From the NCBI GenBank assembly GCA_001000675.1, contig LCHW01000001.1, forward strand, positions 160,686 to 224,685: DNA of 64,000 nt. The letters are read 5' to 3'. Positions 42,279 to 51,581 of this stretch are shown here, piece by piece. This stretch comes from Candidatus Wolfebacteria bacterium GW2011_GWE2_44_13. GTDB taxonomy: Bacteria; Patescibacteria; Paceibacteria; UBA6257; UBA9933. The notes beneath the pieces were generated by a model that saw only the letters and a program-made list of their open reading frames with translations, was not told where the DNA came from and did no database searches. Position 1 is the stretch's first letter. Every line of letters begins with the position of its first letter. The position numbers and the translations under genes were made by a program.

Positions 42279-43362
42279 AATCATCGACTCAATTAATCAG
42301 GAGTTTGCAACCATGTTTACGAGCGTTTCGCTCGCTGAACGTATTATGTTTGTGAAGCATATGTCCATGATGATCCACTCGGGCATGACCGAAGTGGAGA
42401 GCCTGCGCCTTATTCAAAGCCAAATTAAAAGCAAAGGGTTTTTGAAAATTCTCAATGAAGTTATTGTGGGTGTAGAAAACGGACAAGCACTCTCCACATC
42501 GCTCGCTCGGTATCGCGGCGTGTTCGGCGATCTTTTTATCAATATTATTAAGATTGGAGAAATCAGCGGAACGTTGTCCGAGAATCTTGATTATCTCGCA
42601 TTGGAAATGAAAAAGAATCAGTCGTTGCGATCAAAGGTTCGTGGGGCACTTATTTATCCGGCGGTTATTCTTGTCGCCACAGTAGGCGTTGTGGGTGGGT
42701 TGATTTTCTTTATACTTCCGAAAATCTTACCGATCTTCATTAATTTAAATGTAACGCTTCCTATTACAACTCGTATTCTTATTGCGTCGTCTGATGCATT
42801 GCGCGCGCATTACTTGCTTATTGGGCTTGCGTTCCTTGCACTTGTGGGTACGTTGCTTTTATTACGGCGTATTCCGGTAACAAAATATATTCTGCATCGC
42901 ATACTCCTTACGTTGCCCATCTTTGGTTCTATTTCTGTTGGGTTTAATATGGCAAACATGACTCGCATTTTGGGGATGCTTTTAAAGAGTGGAGAAAAGA
43001 TTGTACAAGCTGTTTCGATTACCGCCGATGCTTCGTCTAATATGGTGTACCGAAAAGCACTCCAAGAAGCTGTTGTTGAAATTCAAAAAGGGAAAACACT
43101 CTATGCGTATTTTGAAGAACATGAACGATTATTTCCGCCTACGGTTGGGCGCATGATTGAGGTAGGGGAGAAGACAGGAAACTTGGATAACAACCTCGCA
43201 TACCTTGCTGAATTTTATGAAAATGAAGTTGATGAAGTAACAAAGAATCTCTCGGGTATTCTCGAGCCGATTCTTTTGGTTGTTATGGGTGTTGCGGTTG
43301 GGTTTGTTGCGTTGGCTATTATTACGCCGATATATGGGATTACGCAGGGCCTTAACAAATAA
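42271..43362 (+). CDS. pilC: Type IV pilus inner-membrane platform protein
   Basis: A 363-residue GspF/PilC protein. Two T2SSF domains (about 25-150 and 225-350) each contain a GxxL...A pattern, with hydrophobic segments near ~127-152, ~175-195 and ~330-355. MIHSGMTEVESL and MLLKSGEKIVQAV mark the two repeats. It is the platform on which the PilB ATPase turns. Its stop codon lies inside the outer helix of structured element copy 2. Confidence 0.94.
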   Translation: MAKIIDSINQEFATMFTSVSLAERIMFVKHMSMMIHSGMTEVESLRLIQSQIKSKGFLKILNEVIVGVENGQALSTSLARYRGVFGDLFINIIKIGEISGTLSENLDYLALEMKKNQSLRSKVRGALIYPAVILVATVGVVGGLIFFILPKILPIFINLNVTLPITTRILIASSDALRAHYLLIGLAFLALVGTLLLLRRIPVTKYILHRILLTLPIFGSISVGFNMANMTRILGMLLKSGEKIVQAVSITADASSNMVYRKALQEAVVEIQKGKTLYAYFEEHERLFPPTVGRMIEVGEKTGNLDNNLAYLAEFYENEVDEVTKNLSGILEPILLVVMGVAVGFVALAIITPIYGITQGLNK

Positions 43363-43481
43363 TGTGTGAGTTGGCGAATCGGTGTGTTGTGGGTCCCCGT
43401 TGGCTCGGTCGCTGTATCATATATACAGTTCACTCGCCAACGTTCCCACGCCTTCCGCTTCATCCAACTCACGTATTATTT
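43357..43481 (+). ncRNA. Structured RNA element, copy 2 of 3 (pilC-prepilin spacer)
   Basis: An 18-bp outer helix, 43357-43374 / 43464-43481, with two G-U wobbles. The junction strands are CGAATCGGTGTGTT (43375-43388) and GCCTTCCGCTTCAT (43450-43463), both 14 nt. Helix GTGGG/CCCAC, a 4x2 loop, helix CGTTGGC/GCCAACG, a 7x7 loop and the hairpin CTGTAT/ATACAG complete it. Compared with copy 1, helix 2 changes a C-G pair to T-A, keeping pairing. The prepilin ATG follows 12 bases after the element. Confidence 0.75.
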
Positions 43482-43492
43482 AATCGTTATGT

Positions 43493-45271
43493 ATGATAAA
43501 GAGTAAAAAAAATTCACAACGAAATAGGGGCTTCACCATCGTTGAAATTCTCATTTCCTCAGCGCTTTTTATGATTATTGGCACGTCGACGTATCTTGCA
43601 TTCCAGAATGTGTTAGAGGCAATTTCAAAAAGTCAGGTACGCAGCGACGCCATTTCGCTGATCAAGGGAGAAATAGAAACAGCGCGGAACATGCCGTATA
43701 CCGATGTTGGTATTTTAGGGGGCTATCCTGCGGGGAAATTGTTGGCGAGCAAGACACTCTCTTTTGGTGGAAATTCGTTTTCGCTCACTACAACGGTGCG
43801 CAATATTGATGATGTGTTCGATGGGGTGTTGGGCGGTACGCCAAACGACACTGCTCCTGCGGATTATAAAATAGTAGAATACGAAATCGACTGCACTACC
43901 TGTGGCCCCTTTACTCCGATTGCCATGACCACAACTATTTCCGCAAAAGGTCTTGAAAGCGCAAGTACCAACGGTTCGTTATTTATTAATGTACGTGATG
44001 CGAGCGGCGCGCCGGTTCCTGAGGCATCTGTGCAAATTGTAAATACAAAACTCAATCCATCTATTACCATTAACGACGAAACGAATAATAGTGGTGTGCT
44101 ACAGCTGGTGGATATCCCCCCGAGTGTTAACGGCTATCAAGTTACTGTTAGTAAGACTGGATACTCTACGGACAAAACGTACGACTTAAATATCCCTGGA
44201 AATCCTAATCCACTTTTGCCGCATGCAACTGTTGCAACGCAACAGGTAACGTCGATTACGTTGTTTATTGATAAGGTGGGGACGCTTACCGTTACTGCAC
44301 AAGATCCGCAATGCGCCCCTATTGTTGGGCTTGGTTTTGCGCTGAGCGGCGCAAAACTTATTGGAATTAATCCTGATGTAGTAAAATATCCCGCAACTAA
44401 TTTTACAACCAATAGTGCAGGGGAAAAGACTATCACTAACCTTGAATGGGACAGTTACAATATTGCCAGCGTTGGAGCGCTTGAATTTACCGGAACCGTT
44501 CCGTTTGTTCCGTTTGTGTTAAATCCAGACGCAACGATGGCGGTAAAATTATTATTTGAACCAAAAGTTCCTAAATCGCTTTTAACGTACGTTATTGATT
44601 CCGCAGGGCAACCGATTGATGGTGCAAGTGTGCGATTAGTAAAAACAGGTTCGTATGATCAAACGCGCTATACGTCACGACGCACTATTGGCCAAACTGA
44701 TTGGGGCGGCGCTGATTATGATGCACAAAGTGGAAATGTGAAGTACGACAATCCGACCACAGAATTACAAATACAAACAGCGGGGGATGGAGCAACGAGT
44801 ACCGAATGGGTTATTTCGAATACGTATGATATGGGGGTGACGAATACAACGTTTTATCACCTTCGTTTTGATGCACAATTACAACCGGCACATTCCAGCC
44901 CCGATGCATTGCGTATTCAAGTTGCGACAAACAATGATAATGCAACGTGGAATTTTGTTGGTCCTGATGGAACTGACAACACCTACTTTACTGCAAGCGA
45001 CACGCTCTTGCCGACCGTGCTTGATGGAAAGCGATACCTTCGCTACAAGATTTATTTTTATCTCGATGGCACCACAACCATCTCATCGTTTAAGGATATT
45101 GCGATTGATTTTACTTCGAGCTGTGTTCCCGCAGGACAAGCGTTGTTTAATGATCTTGGACCAGGAACATATACGATAACGATCAGTAAATCGGGATATC
45201 AAACGCTTGTCGACGATGCCGTTTCTATTAGTAACGATTGGCATCAGTATAAAGCCACGCTTACGCAATGA
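43493..45271 (+). CDS. Large prepilin-like adhesin with carboxypeptidase-regulatory-like domains
   Basis: A 592-residue protein with a class III/IV prepilin leader: GFTIVEILISS at residues 13-23, with Glu at position +5 of the mature form. After the pilin helix it has repeated beta domains with the pattern GSLFINVRDASGAPVPEASV and ...YVIDSAGQPIDGASVRLV, resembling carboxypeptidase regulatory-like (transthyretin-type) domains, plus a final GxYTITISKSGYQ. It is much larger than a normal minor pilin, so it is probably a tip or adhesion subunit. It overlaps the next gene by 4 bases. Confidence 0.8.
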   Translation: MIKSKKNSQRNRGFTIVEILISSALFMIIGTSTYLAFQNVLEAISKSQVRSDAISLIKGEIETARNMPYTDVGILGGYPAGKLLASKTLSFGGNSFSLTTTVRNIDDVFDGVLGGTPNDTAPADYKIVEYEIDCTTCGPFTPIAMTTTISAKGLESASTNGSLFINVRDASGAPVPEASVQIVNTKLNPSITINDETNNSGVLQLVDIPPSVNGYQVTVSKTGYSTDKTYDLNIPGNPNPLLPHATVATQQVTSITLFIDKVGTLTVTAQDPQCAPIVGLGFALSGAKLIGINPDVVKYPATNFTTNSAGEKTITNLEWDSYNIASVGALEFTGTVPFVPFVLNPDATMAVKLLFEPKVPKSLLTYVIDSAGQPIDGASVRLVKTGSYDQTRYTSRRTIGQTDWGGADYDAQSGNVKYDNPTTELQIQTAGDGATSTEWVISNTYDMGVTNTTFYHLRFDAQLQPAHSSPDALRIQVATNNDNATWNFVGPDGTDNTYFTASDTLLPTVLDGKRYLRYKIYFYLDGTTTISSFKDIAIDFTSSCVPAGQALFNDLGPGTYTITISKSGYQTLVDDAVSISNDWHQYKATLTQ

Positions 45272-46884
45272 AGAAATTAATCCTCGCTTTTGCAATAGGA
45301 ATACTTAGTGCGATGCCATCGCTTTCTTTTGCAATTGAGGAAAAATTCTTTGAATTTGCGACCGATGTTGGTGTCCCTATCGCAGTCCCAACTAACTCTG
45401 TTGCGGTGCAAGTATTTACGGTGCATAACGATTCTATTCACGCGGTTGACGTGTGGTTTGATAATGTAGGCTCATCAGGAAGTGCTACGGTTGCCTTATT
45501 AAGCTCTACAAATGCTGTACTTGCTTCGCGAACAGTTACTGTTAGTCATGCAGATCCGTTTTATGCGGGGGAGCGATTGCACGTAAATTTTAATAAAACA
45601 ATTGGGGTTACCTCTGGCGCATTATATAAGATACGCATAACCAGTGCGACGCCTTCACTTCGTCTGTATGGTGTTAAGCGCGTCGAGTTTATTGAACATA
45701 ATGCTCCGTATGTGTTAAGCGATTCGGTTGGCGCGTCATTATTAAACGATGAGGTGCAAGTGGCCGTGTTTAAATTTGCACTGTATGAAGAAAATGATAT
45801 CGAACCGCCAATTATTACGAATGCAACTTCGACCATCGCGGGCCCTGATGCAATACGCATTTCGTTTAATGCAAACGAGCTTGTTGATAAGCGTATCGAG
45901 TATACGCTTACGGGTTCGGGTGATGTTTCTGCGGTTGATTTTACAGGGAATTATGCTATTTGTTTCGAAGATACGTACTCATGTCCAACCACAATTCCTA
46001 CGCAACGTGATTCGGTATATACCTATCGATTAACCGTGCGGGATAGTATGGGGAACGAGTCGTTTTTCGATGGTTCGTTTATGAGCTGGAAACCAGGGAC
46101 GCCAACACCAATCGACGAACCTGTACCAGAAGACGCTTCTCCTGCAACACCAACCGAGCCTATTGTTGAGCCCCTTGTGATTTCTCAGGCGCAAGTAGTT
46201 TCTACGGATACGCATTCTGCGAAGATTACATGGGAAACAAACCGTGCCGCGGATAGCGTTTTGATTATTAGTACGGATTCATTAGGAGTGAATGATATTG
46301 CTACCGTGCGTGATGATACTCACGAGCTGGTGCATACGCTTACTGCAAATGTTGCACTTGTTGCGAACGCAAATTATTACGCGACTGTACTTTCTCGGGA
46401 TGCGCAAGCAGTATTGGGAGTGCAGGCGCTTTCATTTTTAATACCAGCGTCATCAACGGAAATAATTTCTGAACAGCCCTCCTCGGGTGTGGTTGTTTTT
46501 GCCTCGACTGCAAACGGTACACAAGCCCCCGTGCTCACATGGCAAGCTTCATCACTCGGCGAGCCTCGCAATGGATATCGTGTTGATGTGATTGATGCGC
46601 AAGGAAATCTTGTACGTTCAATTACTGTTGCTGCGGGCAATCATTCTGTAGCAATTGATGAGTTAGAGGGGGGAGCGTATCAAGCAATTGTGTATGCAAA
46701 TAACGACGGTGTTTTAGAAAAAATTGCCAAGCCTGTTGCGGTTGTTGTGAAAAAACCGGTTATTGATACCTATGCATTGATTAAAAAACCAATCGTATAT
46801 ATTCCATCTACCCTTTTTGTTATGCTTATTGCAGGATTGTTCGTCTATAGTCGCCGACAACGTAAAGTAAAAACTGCATTATGA
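45268..46884 (+). CDS. Secreted beta-domain protein with C-terminal membrane anchor
   Basis: A 538-residue protein with a signal peptide (about 1-22, ending SFA-IE), a jelly-roll-like N-terminal domain (~25-165), two Ig/FN3-like domains (~180-275 and ~305-395), a Pro/Glu linker (TPTPIDEPVPEDASP) and a final beta domain. It ends in a membrane segment (~508-527) with a basic tail RRQRKVKTAL. It is probably a cell-surface stalk or adhesin that works with the pilus. It overlaps both neighbours by 4 bases (ATGA). Confidence 0.75.
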   Translation: MKKLILAFAIGILSAMPSLSFAIEEKFFEFATDVGVPIAVPTNSVAVQVFTVHNDSIHAVDVWFDNVGSSGSATVALLSSTNAVLASRTVTVSHADPFYAGERLHVNFNKTIGVTSGALYKIRITSATPSLRLYGVKRVEFIEHNAPYVLSDSVGASLLNDEVQVAVFKFALYEENDIEPPIITNATSTIAGPDAIRISFNANELVDKRIEYTLTGSGDVSAVDFTGNYAICFEDTYSCPTTIPTQRDSVYTYRLTVRDSMGNESFFDGSFMSWKPGTPTPIDEPVPEDASPATPTEPIVEPLVISQAQVVSTDTHSAKITWETNRAADSVLIISTDSLGVNDIATVRDDTHELVHTLTANVALVANANYYATVLSRDAQAVLGVQALSFLIPASSTEIISEQPSSGVVVFASTANGTQAPVLTWQASSLGEPRNGYRVDVIDAQGNLVRSITVAAGNHSVAIDELEGGAYQAIVYANNDGVLEKIAKPVAVVVKKPVIDTYALIKKPIVYIPSTLFVMLIAGLFVYSRRQRKVKTAL

Positions 46885-47492
46885 TTATTCCGCAACCATT
46901 GCACCGCAATTCAGGCTTTACGTTAGTGGAGGTACTTATTAGCATCACTCTTTTTGTCGGTATCGCGTTTATCATCGGAACCTTTATCAAGAGCGTTTTA
47001 GATTATGAGCTCTTGTTTACACAACAGCTCACTGCACAACAAGAAATCGAGACTACGTTTGCGACGGTGTTGCCGGAAATGCGATCCATGGTGCCCTCTG
47101 CGTTAGGTAGCTATCCTATTGGCCAAGTGGCAACAAGTTCAATTACTTTTTTTGTAGATATTGATGGAGACACGATTTCTGATCAGGTGCGGTATTTTCT
47201 GAGCGGAACAGTATTGAAAAAAGGAATAACACGGCCAAGTGGAAGTCCACTTTCATATAATAGTGCCAATGAGATTGTGAATGACGTTGTCCGTAATGTT
47301 GTTATGACTGCACCTGTCTTTACGTTTTATGATGAAAATTATACGGGCAGTGAGCCTGCTATGACGAGCCCCGTTGTTATTTCTGACATTCGTCTTATCA
47401 AGATATTGCTTACCGTAAAAGATCCGAATGAAACCGTGCCCCTTTCTGCAAGTATCGACATTGTGCCAAGAAACTTAAGAACTAATTTATGA
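46881..47492 (+). CDS. Minor prepilin (PilW/GspJ-like)
   Basis: A 203-residue prepilin with cleavage and methylation motif GFTLVEVLISI at residues 12-22, followed by a hydrophobic helix and a globular domain with little similarity to known pilins. An Asp-rich DIDGDTISD loop could bind Ca2+. It is translationally coupled to both neighbours by 4-base overlaps. Minor pilins of this kind prime pilus assembly. Confidence 0.8.
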   Translation: MIIPQPLHRNSGFTLVEVLISITLFVGIAFIIGTFIKSVLDYELLFTQQLTAQQEIETTFATVLPEMRSMVPSALGSYPIGQVATSSITFFVDIDGDTISDQVRYFLSGTVLKKGITRPSGSPLSYNSANEIVNDVVRNVVMTAPVFTFYDENYTGSEPAMTSPVVISDIRLIKILLTVKDPNETVPLSASIDIVPRNLRTNL

Positions 47493-48982
47493 GCACTTAC
47501 TTCTATAATCAATTGCGACGTAGCGGGCAGCTTTCTGTGCAGGTATTGCTGTACGGATCAATTGTCATCATTGCGCTTACGGGGTTTTTGACGTGGACGG
47601 ATGCAGTTATTACTTCGGTGTATCGTGAATCTGACCGCGCACAAGCGCTTGCTATCGCAGAAGCGGGTATTGAATATTATCGTTGGCACCTTGCGCATGC
47701 ACCACAAGATTTTCAAGATGGCACAGGACAGCCAGGGCCGTATGTGCATGAATATACAGATAAATCTGGCACAGTGGTCGGTACGTATACGCTTACTATT
47801 ACACCCCCTGTGTCTGGCTCTACTATTATTACGATTGAATCAGCGGGCAAGCTAACTACGAATCCCGATTTGGAAAAGGTTATCCGGGTACGTATGGGTA
47901 TCCCATCGTTTGCAAAATATGCCGCAGTGCTCAATGCGAATGTGCGGTTTGGACAAGGAACAGAAGTGTTTGGAGAAATCCATTCCAACGGTGGCGTGCG
48001 GTTTGATGGCATTGCGCATAATCTTGTTACCAGTGCACAAGATCAATATGATGATCCCGACCATACTGGGCAGAAAGAATTTGGTGTGCATACCCATGTT
48101 AATGTGCCACCGGCAACGGGTGTTACCGATACAGCTCGTCCACTCGAATCTCCTCCTGATGCAGTGCAGGATCGTTCGGATGTGTTTTTGGTGGGGCGTC
48201 AGTTTCCTGTGCCTGCGGTTGATTTTGCTGGCATCACCTCGAATCTTTCTGAGATGCGAATCGATGCTATTGCGGGTGGGTTTTATCGGCCTACATCAAC
48301 AACTGCTTTGGGGTATGAAATTGTATTAAAAACAAACGATACGTTTGATTTCTATGTAGTGAATTCGCTCGTACCCGTGCCGAGTAATTGTTCAAACGTA
48401 AATAATCAAGATGGGTGGGGGACATGGAGTGTTAATACAAAGACATTGCTGGGTAATTATCCGATGCCAGCAAATAATTTGATATTTATTGAAGACAATG
48501 TTTGGGTGAGTGGTACTATCGATGGATCGCGCGTTACTATTGCCGCCGCGCGATTTCCGGATAATGCGTCAACACGCCCAAGTATTACAGTTAATAACGA
48601 CCTGCTCTACACAAGTTATACGGGGAGCGATGTTATTGCGCTCATTGCGCAAAAAAATATTAACATCGGCTTAGTAAGCGCGGACACCATTCGTATTGAT
48701 GCTGCTTTGATGGCGCAAAACGGACGTGTGGGGCGCTATTACTATCAAGGACCAACAACGAGTCCTACGCGAGCCCGTTGCTCGCCGTACCATGCGCGCA
48801 CACTCATTACGTCATATGGTATGCTCGGTTCGAACCAACGGTATGGATTTGCCTATACCGACAACACGGGATATGTGACGCGCAATTTAGCATATGATAG
48901 TAATTTACTGTATGGTCCACCGCCAAGCTTTCCTATCACAACCGATGCGTATAAAATAATTTCATGGGATGAAATTAAATAA
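47489..48982 (+). CDS. PilX-like pilus-associated protein
   Basis: A 497-residue protein. A single N-terminal hydrophobic helix (~15-37) is followed by RAQALAIAEAGIEYYRW, characteristic of PilX-type proteins that lack the strict prepilin motif. The remaining ~400 residues are beta-rich and include a FGEIHSNGGVRFDG segment seen in surface-layer or adhesion proteins. It is likely a minor pilin or tip protein. It is the last gene of the overlapping block. Confidence 0.75.
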   Translation: MSTYFYNQLRRSGQLSVQVLLYGSIVIIALTGFLTWTDAVITSVYRESDRAQALAIAEAGIEYYRWHLAHAPQDFQDGTGQPGPYVHEYTDKSGTVVGTYTLTITPPVSGSTIITIESAGKLTTNPDLEKVIRVRMGIPSFAKYAAVLNANVRFGQGTEVFGEIHSNGGVRFDGIAHNLVTSAQDQYDDPDHTGQKEFGVHTHVNVPPATGVTDTARPLESPPDAVQDRSDVFLVGRQFPVPAVDFAGITSNLSEMRIDAIAGGFYRPTSTTALGYEIVLKTNDTFDFYVVNSLVPVPSNCSNVNNQDGWGTWSVNTKTLLGNYPMPANNLIFIEDNVWVSGTIDGSRVTIAAARFPDNASTRPSITVNNDLLYTSYTGSDVIALIAQKNINIGLVSADTIRIDAALMAQNGRVGRYYYQGPTTSPTRARCSPYHARTLITSYGMLGSNQRYGFAYTDNTGYVTRNLAYDSNLLYGPPPSFPITTDAYKIISWDEIK

Positions 48983-49067
48983 GTGATATTGCTGATATAC
49001 ACGACATAGCGTATAATAAACAGTAAGTTAAAAAGGTCGAGGATTATTTTAATAATTTTCAAAACCA

Positions 49068-49511
<444 letters not shown>

Positions 49512-49528
49512 GGTACATTGTTTTATAT

Positions 49529-49560
49529 AAAAATCAGCCTGTGAGGGGCTGATTTTTATT
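49529..49560 (+). terminator. Terminator after major pilin
   Basis: AAAAATCAGCC-TGTGAG-GGCTGATTTTT, a strong stem with a T run. Confidence 0.85.
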
Positions 49561-49580
49561 TCCAATATAAAATTTAGTTT

Positions 49581-49640
49581 GTCATTCCCGCGGAGGCGGG
49601 AATCCAGTATCCCATAGATTCCCGCCTCCGCGGGAATGAC
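49581..49640. repeat. Inverted pair of dispersed palindromic repeats
   Basis: Two copies of the GTCATTCCCGC-nnnn-GCGGGAATCC family face each other (49581-49606 and 49617-49640) and form a perfect 24-bp stem around a 12-base loop. Each copy is itself palindromic, so a cruciform or several RNA folds are possible. Confidence 0.9.
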
Positions 49641-49766
49641 ACGCAGAAGGAAGCCTGCTATATGCGCGTGCGTGCTACCTGCATTTCTTGACATTGTGTG
49701 CTAAGAGGTGCATTTTATTGATAGTATTTTGTGAACGCATACTAAAAAGAGAGGAGGTGCATACGT

Positions 49767-50030
49767 ATGGCACGTCGGCGGTGTTCCAAGACGAAGGCCC
49801 TTAAAGGGCATGCAAAAAGTCGCTCTTTCCAGCGTTACGACGGCGTAACGCTGAGTAACAGGGATTTGCGTGCAATCGTGCATAAAATCCAAACGAGGGA
49901 CGGTGAATTTGTTGAGAAAAAGTCGAATCGAGTAACCGAGTGGAAGATTTCTTACAACGAAACTCTTTGGCGGGTGCGCTACGATAAAACTCGAGGGGTT
50001 ATCATTACCTTCTTACCCGTAGATTCGTAA
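49767..50030 (+). CDS. DUF4258/RelE-like small basic protein
   Basis: An 87-residue basic protein. Features: HAKSRSFQRYDGVTLSNRDL, a middle strand pair (WKISYNETLWRVRYD) and a final RGVIITFLPVD. This layout recalls DUF4258 or RelE/BrnT-like toxins, but no antitoxin gene is adjacent. The start is backed by a strong GAGAGGAGG 8 bases upstream. TTGACA at about 49690 may be the -35 of its promoter. It is a single-gene unit with its own terminator. A housekeeping RNA-binding role is equally possible. Confidence 0.55.
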   Translation: MARRRCSKTKALKGHAKSRSFQRYDGVTLSNRDLRAIVHKIQTRDGEFVEKKSNRVTEWKISYNETLWRVRYDKTRGVIITFLPVDS

Positions 50031-50041
50031 TACCTCGCAAT

Positions 50042-50067
50042 GCCCGAATTATATTCGGGCTTTTTTA
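50042..50067 (+). terminator. Terminator after gene 49767
   Basis: GCCCGAAT-TAT-ATTCGGGC followed by a T run. Confidence 0.85.
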
Positions 50068-50124
50068 TTATTATTTATGTGCATAAAATTGACTTTTCCT
50101 CGTAATTGCGTGAAAATAGATACC

Positions 50125-50424
50125 GTGGCTATAGAAAAAGAGAGTGAGACTCGTTCAACTTCGCCCTCATGGCAACCAGGAATACAGCTGTTTTTACGGC
50201 TGAGTGGTTGGATTGGCGGTCCGGTTCTTATCGCGGTGGTTATTGGTAAGGCATTGGATGCACGCTACCACACTGACCCGTGGCTTTTTTTATTAAGCGT
50301 GGGTATTGCATTCGTTGTTTCTACGTTTGCAATTATTCACTATGGACTTAAAGAAATGAAACGCATTGATGCAGAAATGTCTGCGACGCGTCCGAAAACC
50401 CAGAACAATGACAACACAGCCTGA
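50125..50424 (+). CDS. atpZ: AtpZ/AtpI-like ATP synthase accessory protein
   Basis: About 99 residues, with two membrane segments (LSGWIGGPVLIAVVIGKAL and PWLFLLSVGIAFVVSTFAII) separated by a DARYHTDPW loop, and a charged C-terminus. This matches the AtpI/AtpZ family encoded first in many atp operons. GTG 50125 is preferred: TTGACT (~50090) and AAAATA place transcription a few bases before it. The in-frame ATG at 50077 would lie upstream of that promoter. The end overlaps atpB by 17 bases. Confidence 0.75.
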   Translation: MAIEKESETRSTSPSWQPGIQLFLRLSGWIGGPVLIAVVIGKALDARYHTDPWLFLLSVGIAFVVSTFAIIHYGLKEMKRIDAEMSATRPKTQNNDNTA

Positions 50425-51244
50425 ATTAACAACACAACAAGAAGTTTCGCACGAAGCGACGCTCTTTGCTGAGCCGATTGCGCATATCGGATCATTTACG
50501 ATTACCAACTCGTTGATTATGAGTTGGGTGACGGTGGTGATGCTTGTTGTTGGTTTTGCCTTGATTTATAAAAAAATAAAGCACGTGCCGAATGGCTTGC
50601 AGAATATATTTGAAATTCTGTTAGAGCAGGCGTTTACACTGGCTGATACGGTGACGGGGAGTCGTCATAAGAGTGAAAAGTTTCTTCCCATTGTGCTTGC
50701 GTTGTTCCTATTCATTCTGGTAAATAACTGGCTCGGTCTTCTTCCGGGGATTGGAACTATCGGGTTTATAGAAACCGAGGGAACACACTCAGCGTTTGTA
50801 CCGCTCTTGCGAGGAGGCACGGCAGATGTAAATACGACACTCGCGATTTCCCTGTTTGCAGTTATCATGTCCCATTTATTCGGTGTTCTCACGCTGGGCA
50901 TCTGGAAGCACTTAAACAAGTTTGTGAACTTCCATGCATTTATGGAAATTCCGAAGAAAATGCGTAAAGACCCGATGATTATTCTGGTCAATCCGATAAA
51001 GGCATTCGTAGGGTTAATCGAAATGGTGGGGGAGCTTGCAAAGGTTGCATCACTCTCGCTTCGATTATTCGGGAATATCTTTGCCGGTGAAGTATTGCTC
51101 GCTTCGATGATGGCAATATTCGCATTTATCTTGCCCTTGCCCTTTATGTTTATGGAGCTTATTGTAGGGATTGTGCAGGCGTTGGTGTTTTCTATTTTGA
51201 CTTTGGCGTTCTTCGGCATTGCATCAAGTGCAGAGGAACATTAA
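50408..51244 (+). CDS. atpB: F1Fo ATP synthase subunit a
   Basis: A 278-residue membrane subunit that carries the two half-channels next to the c-ring. The essential Arg is in SLSLRLFGNIFAGE. NNWLGLLPG and a C-terminal hydrophobic hairpin are family features. ATG 50408 gives the normal N-terminus and a 17-base overlap with atpZ. About 110 bases of AT-rich spacer separate it from atpE. Confidence 0.94.
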   Translation: MTTQPELTTQQEVSHEATLFAEPIAHIGSFTITNSLIMSWVTVVMLVVGFALIYKKIKHVPNGLQNIFEILLEQAFTLADTVTGSRHKSEKFLPIVLALFLFILVNNWLGLLPGIGTIGFIETEGTHSAFVPLLRGGTADVNTTLAISLFAVIMSHLFGVLTLGIWKHLNKFVNFHAFMEIPKKMRKDPMIILVNPIKAFVGLIEMVGELAKVASLSLRLFGNIFAGEVLLASMMAIFAFILPLPFMFMELIVGIVQALVFSILTLAFFGIASSAEEH

Positions 51245-51356
51245 CCATAGTAAATTAAAAAAATAATTAATAATTAAAAATAAAACAAAAATAGGGACGT
51301 AAAAGCACTATCCATTCCAAATATGTAATGACTAGTGCGATGTCCAAAAAAACAGT
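51245..51356 (+). promoter_or_regulatory. atpE: AT-rich leader before atpE
   Basis: This 112-bp spacer is very poor in G/C, with long A/T stretches (about 51250-51290), and looks unstructured. E. coli atpE has an A/U-rich translational enhancer at the same place. It probably raises c-subunit synthesis; a separate promoter is also possible. Confidence 0.45.
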
Positions 51357-51581
51357 ATGGAACAGGGAATTGATCTCACAATGTTAGCAAAAGCAATCGC
51401 AATTGGTCTCGGATCACTCGGACCAGGACTTGCAATCGGTATGATCGGTGCAAAAGCAATGGAAGCAATCGGACGCAATCCAGAAGCAACCGGAAAATTG
51501 TTTGTGCCTATGTTGCTCACCGCAGCATTTGCAGAAGCTATTTCAATCTATGCACTTGTCATCGCTTTCTCCATCAAATAA
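51357..51581 (+). CDS. atpE: F1Fo ATP synthase subunit c
   Basis: A 74-residue hairpin of two helices joined by the polar loop GRNPEA. The ion-binding carboxylate is the Glu in AAFAEAISIYALV. Helix 1 (GPGLAIGMIG) lacks the Gln, and helix 2 the Glu-Ser-Thr, of sodium-type c subunits such as Ilyobacter. Proton coupling is therefore more likely, though not proven. The stop codon abuts structured element copy 3. Confidence 0.95.
   Translation: MEQGIDLTMLAKAIAIGLGSLGPGLAIGMIGAKAMEAIGRNPEATGKLFVPMLLTAAFAEAISIYALVIAFSIK

Noticed and set aside
50077..50124. ATG 50077 as start of atpZ
   Set aside because: It lies upstream of the probable TTGACT/AAAATA promoter; the GTG at 50125 fits the leaderless pattern.
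51357..51581. Sodium-dependent ATP synthase
   Set aside because: Subunit c lacks the Gln in helix 1 and the Glu-Ser-Thr motif of known sodium-type rotors.
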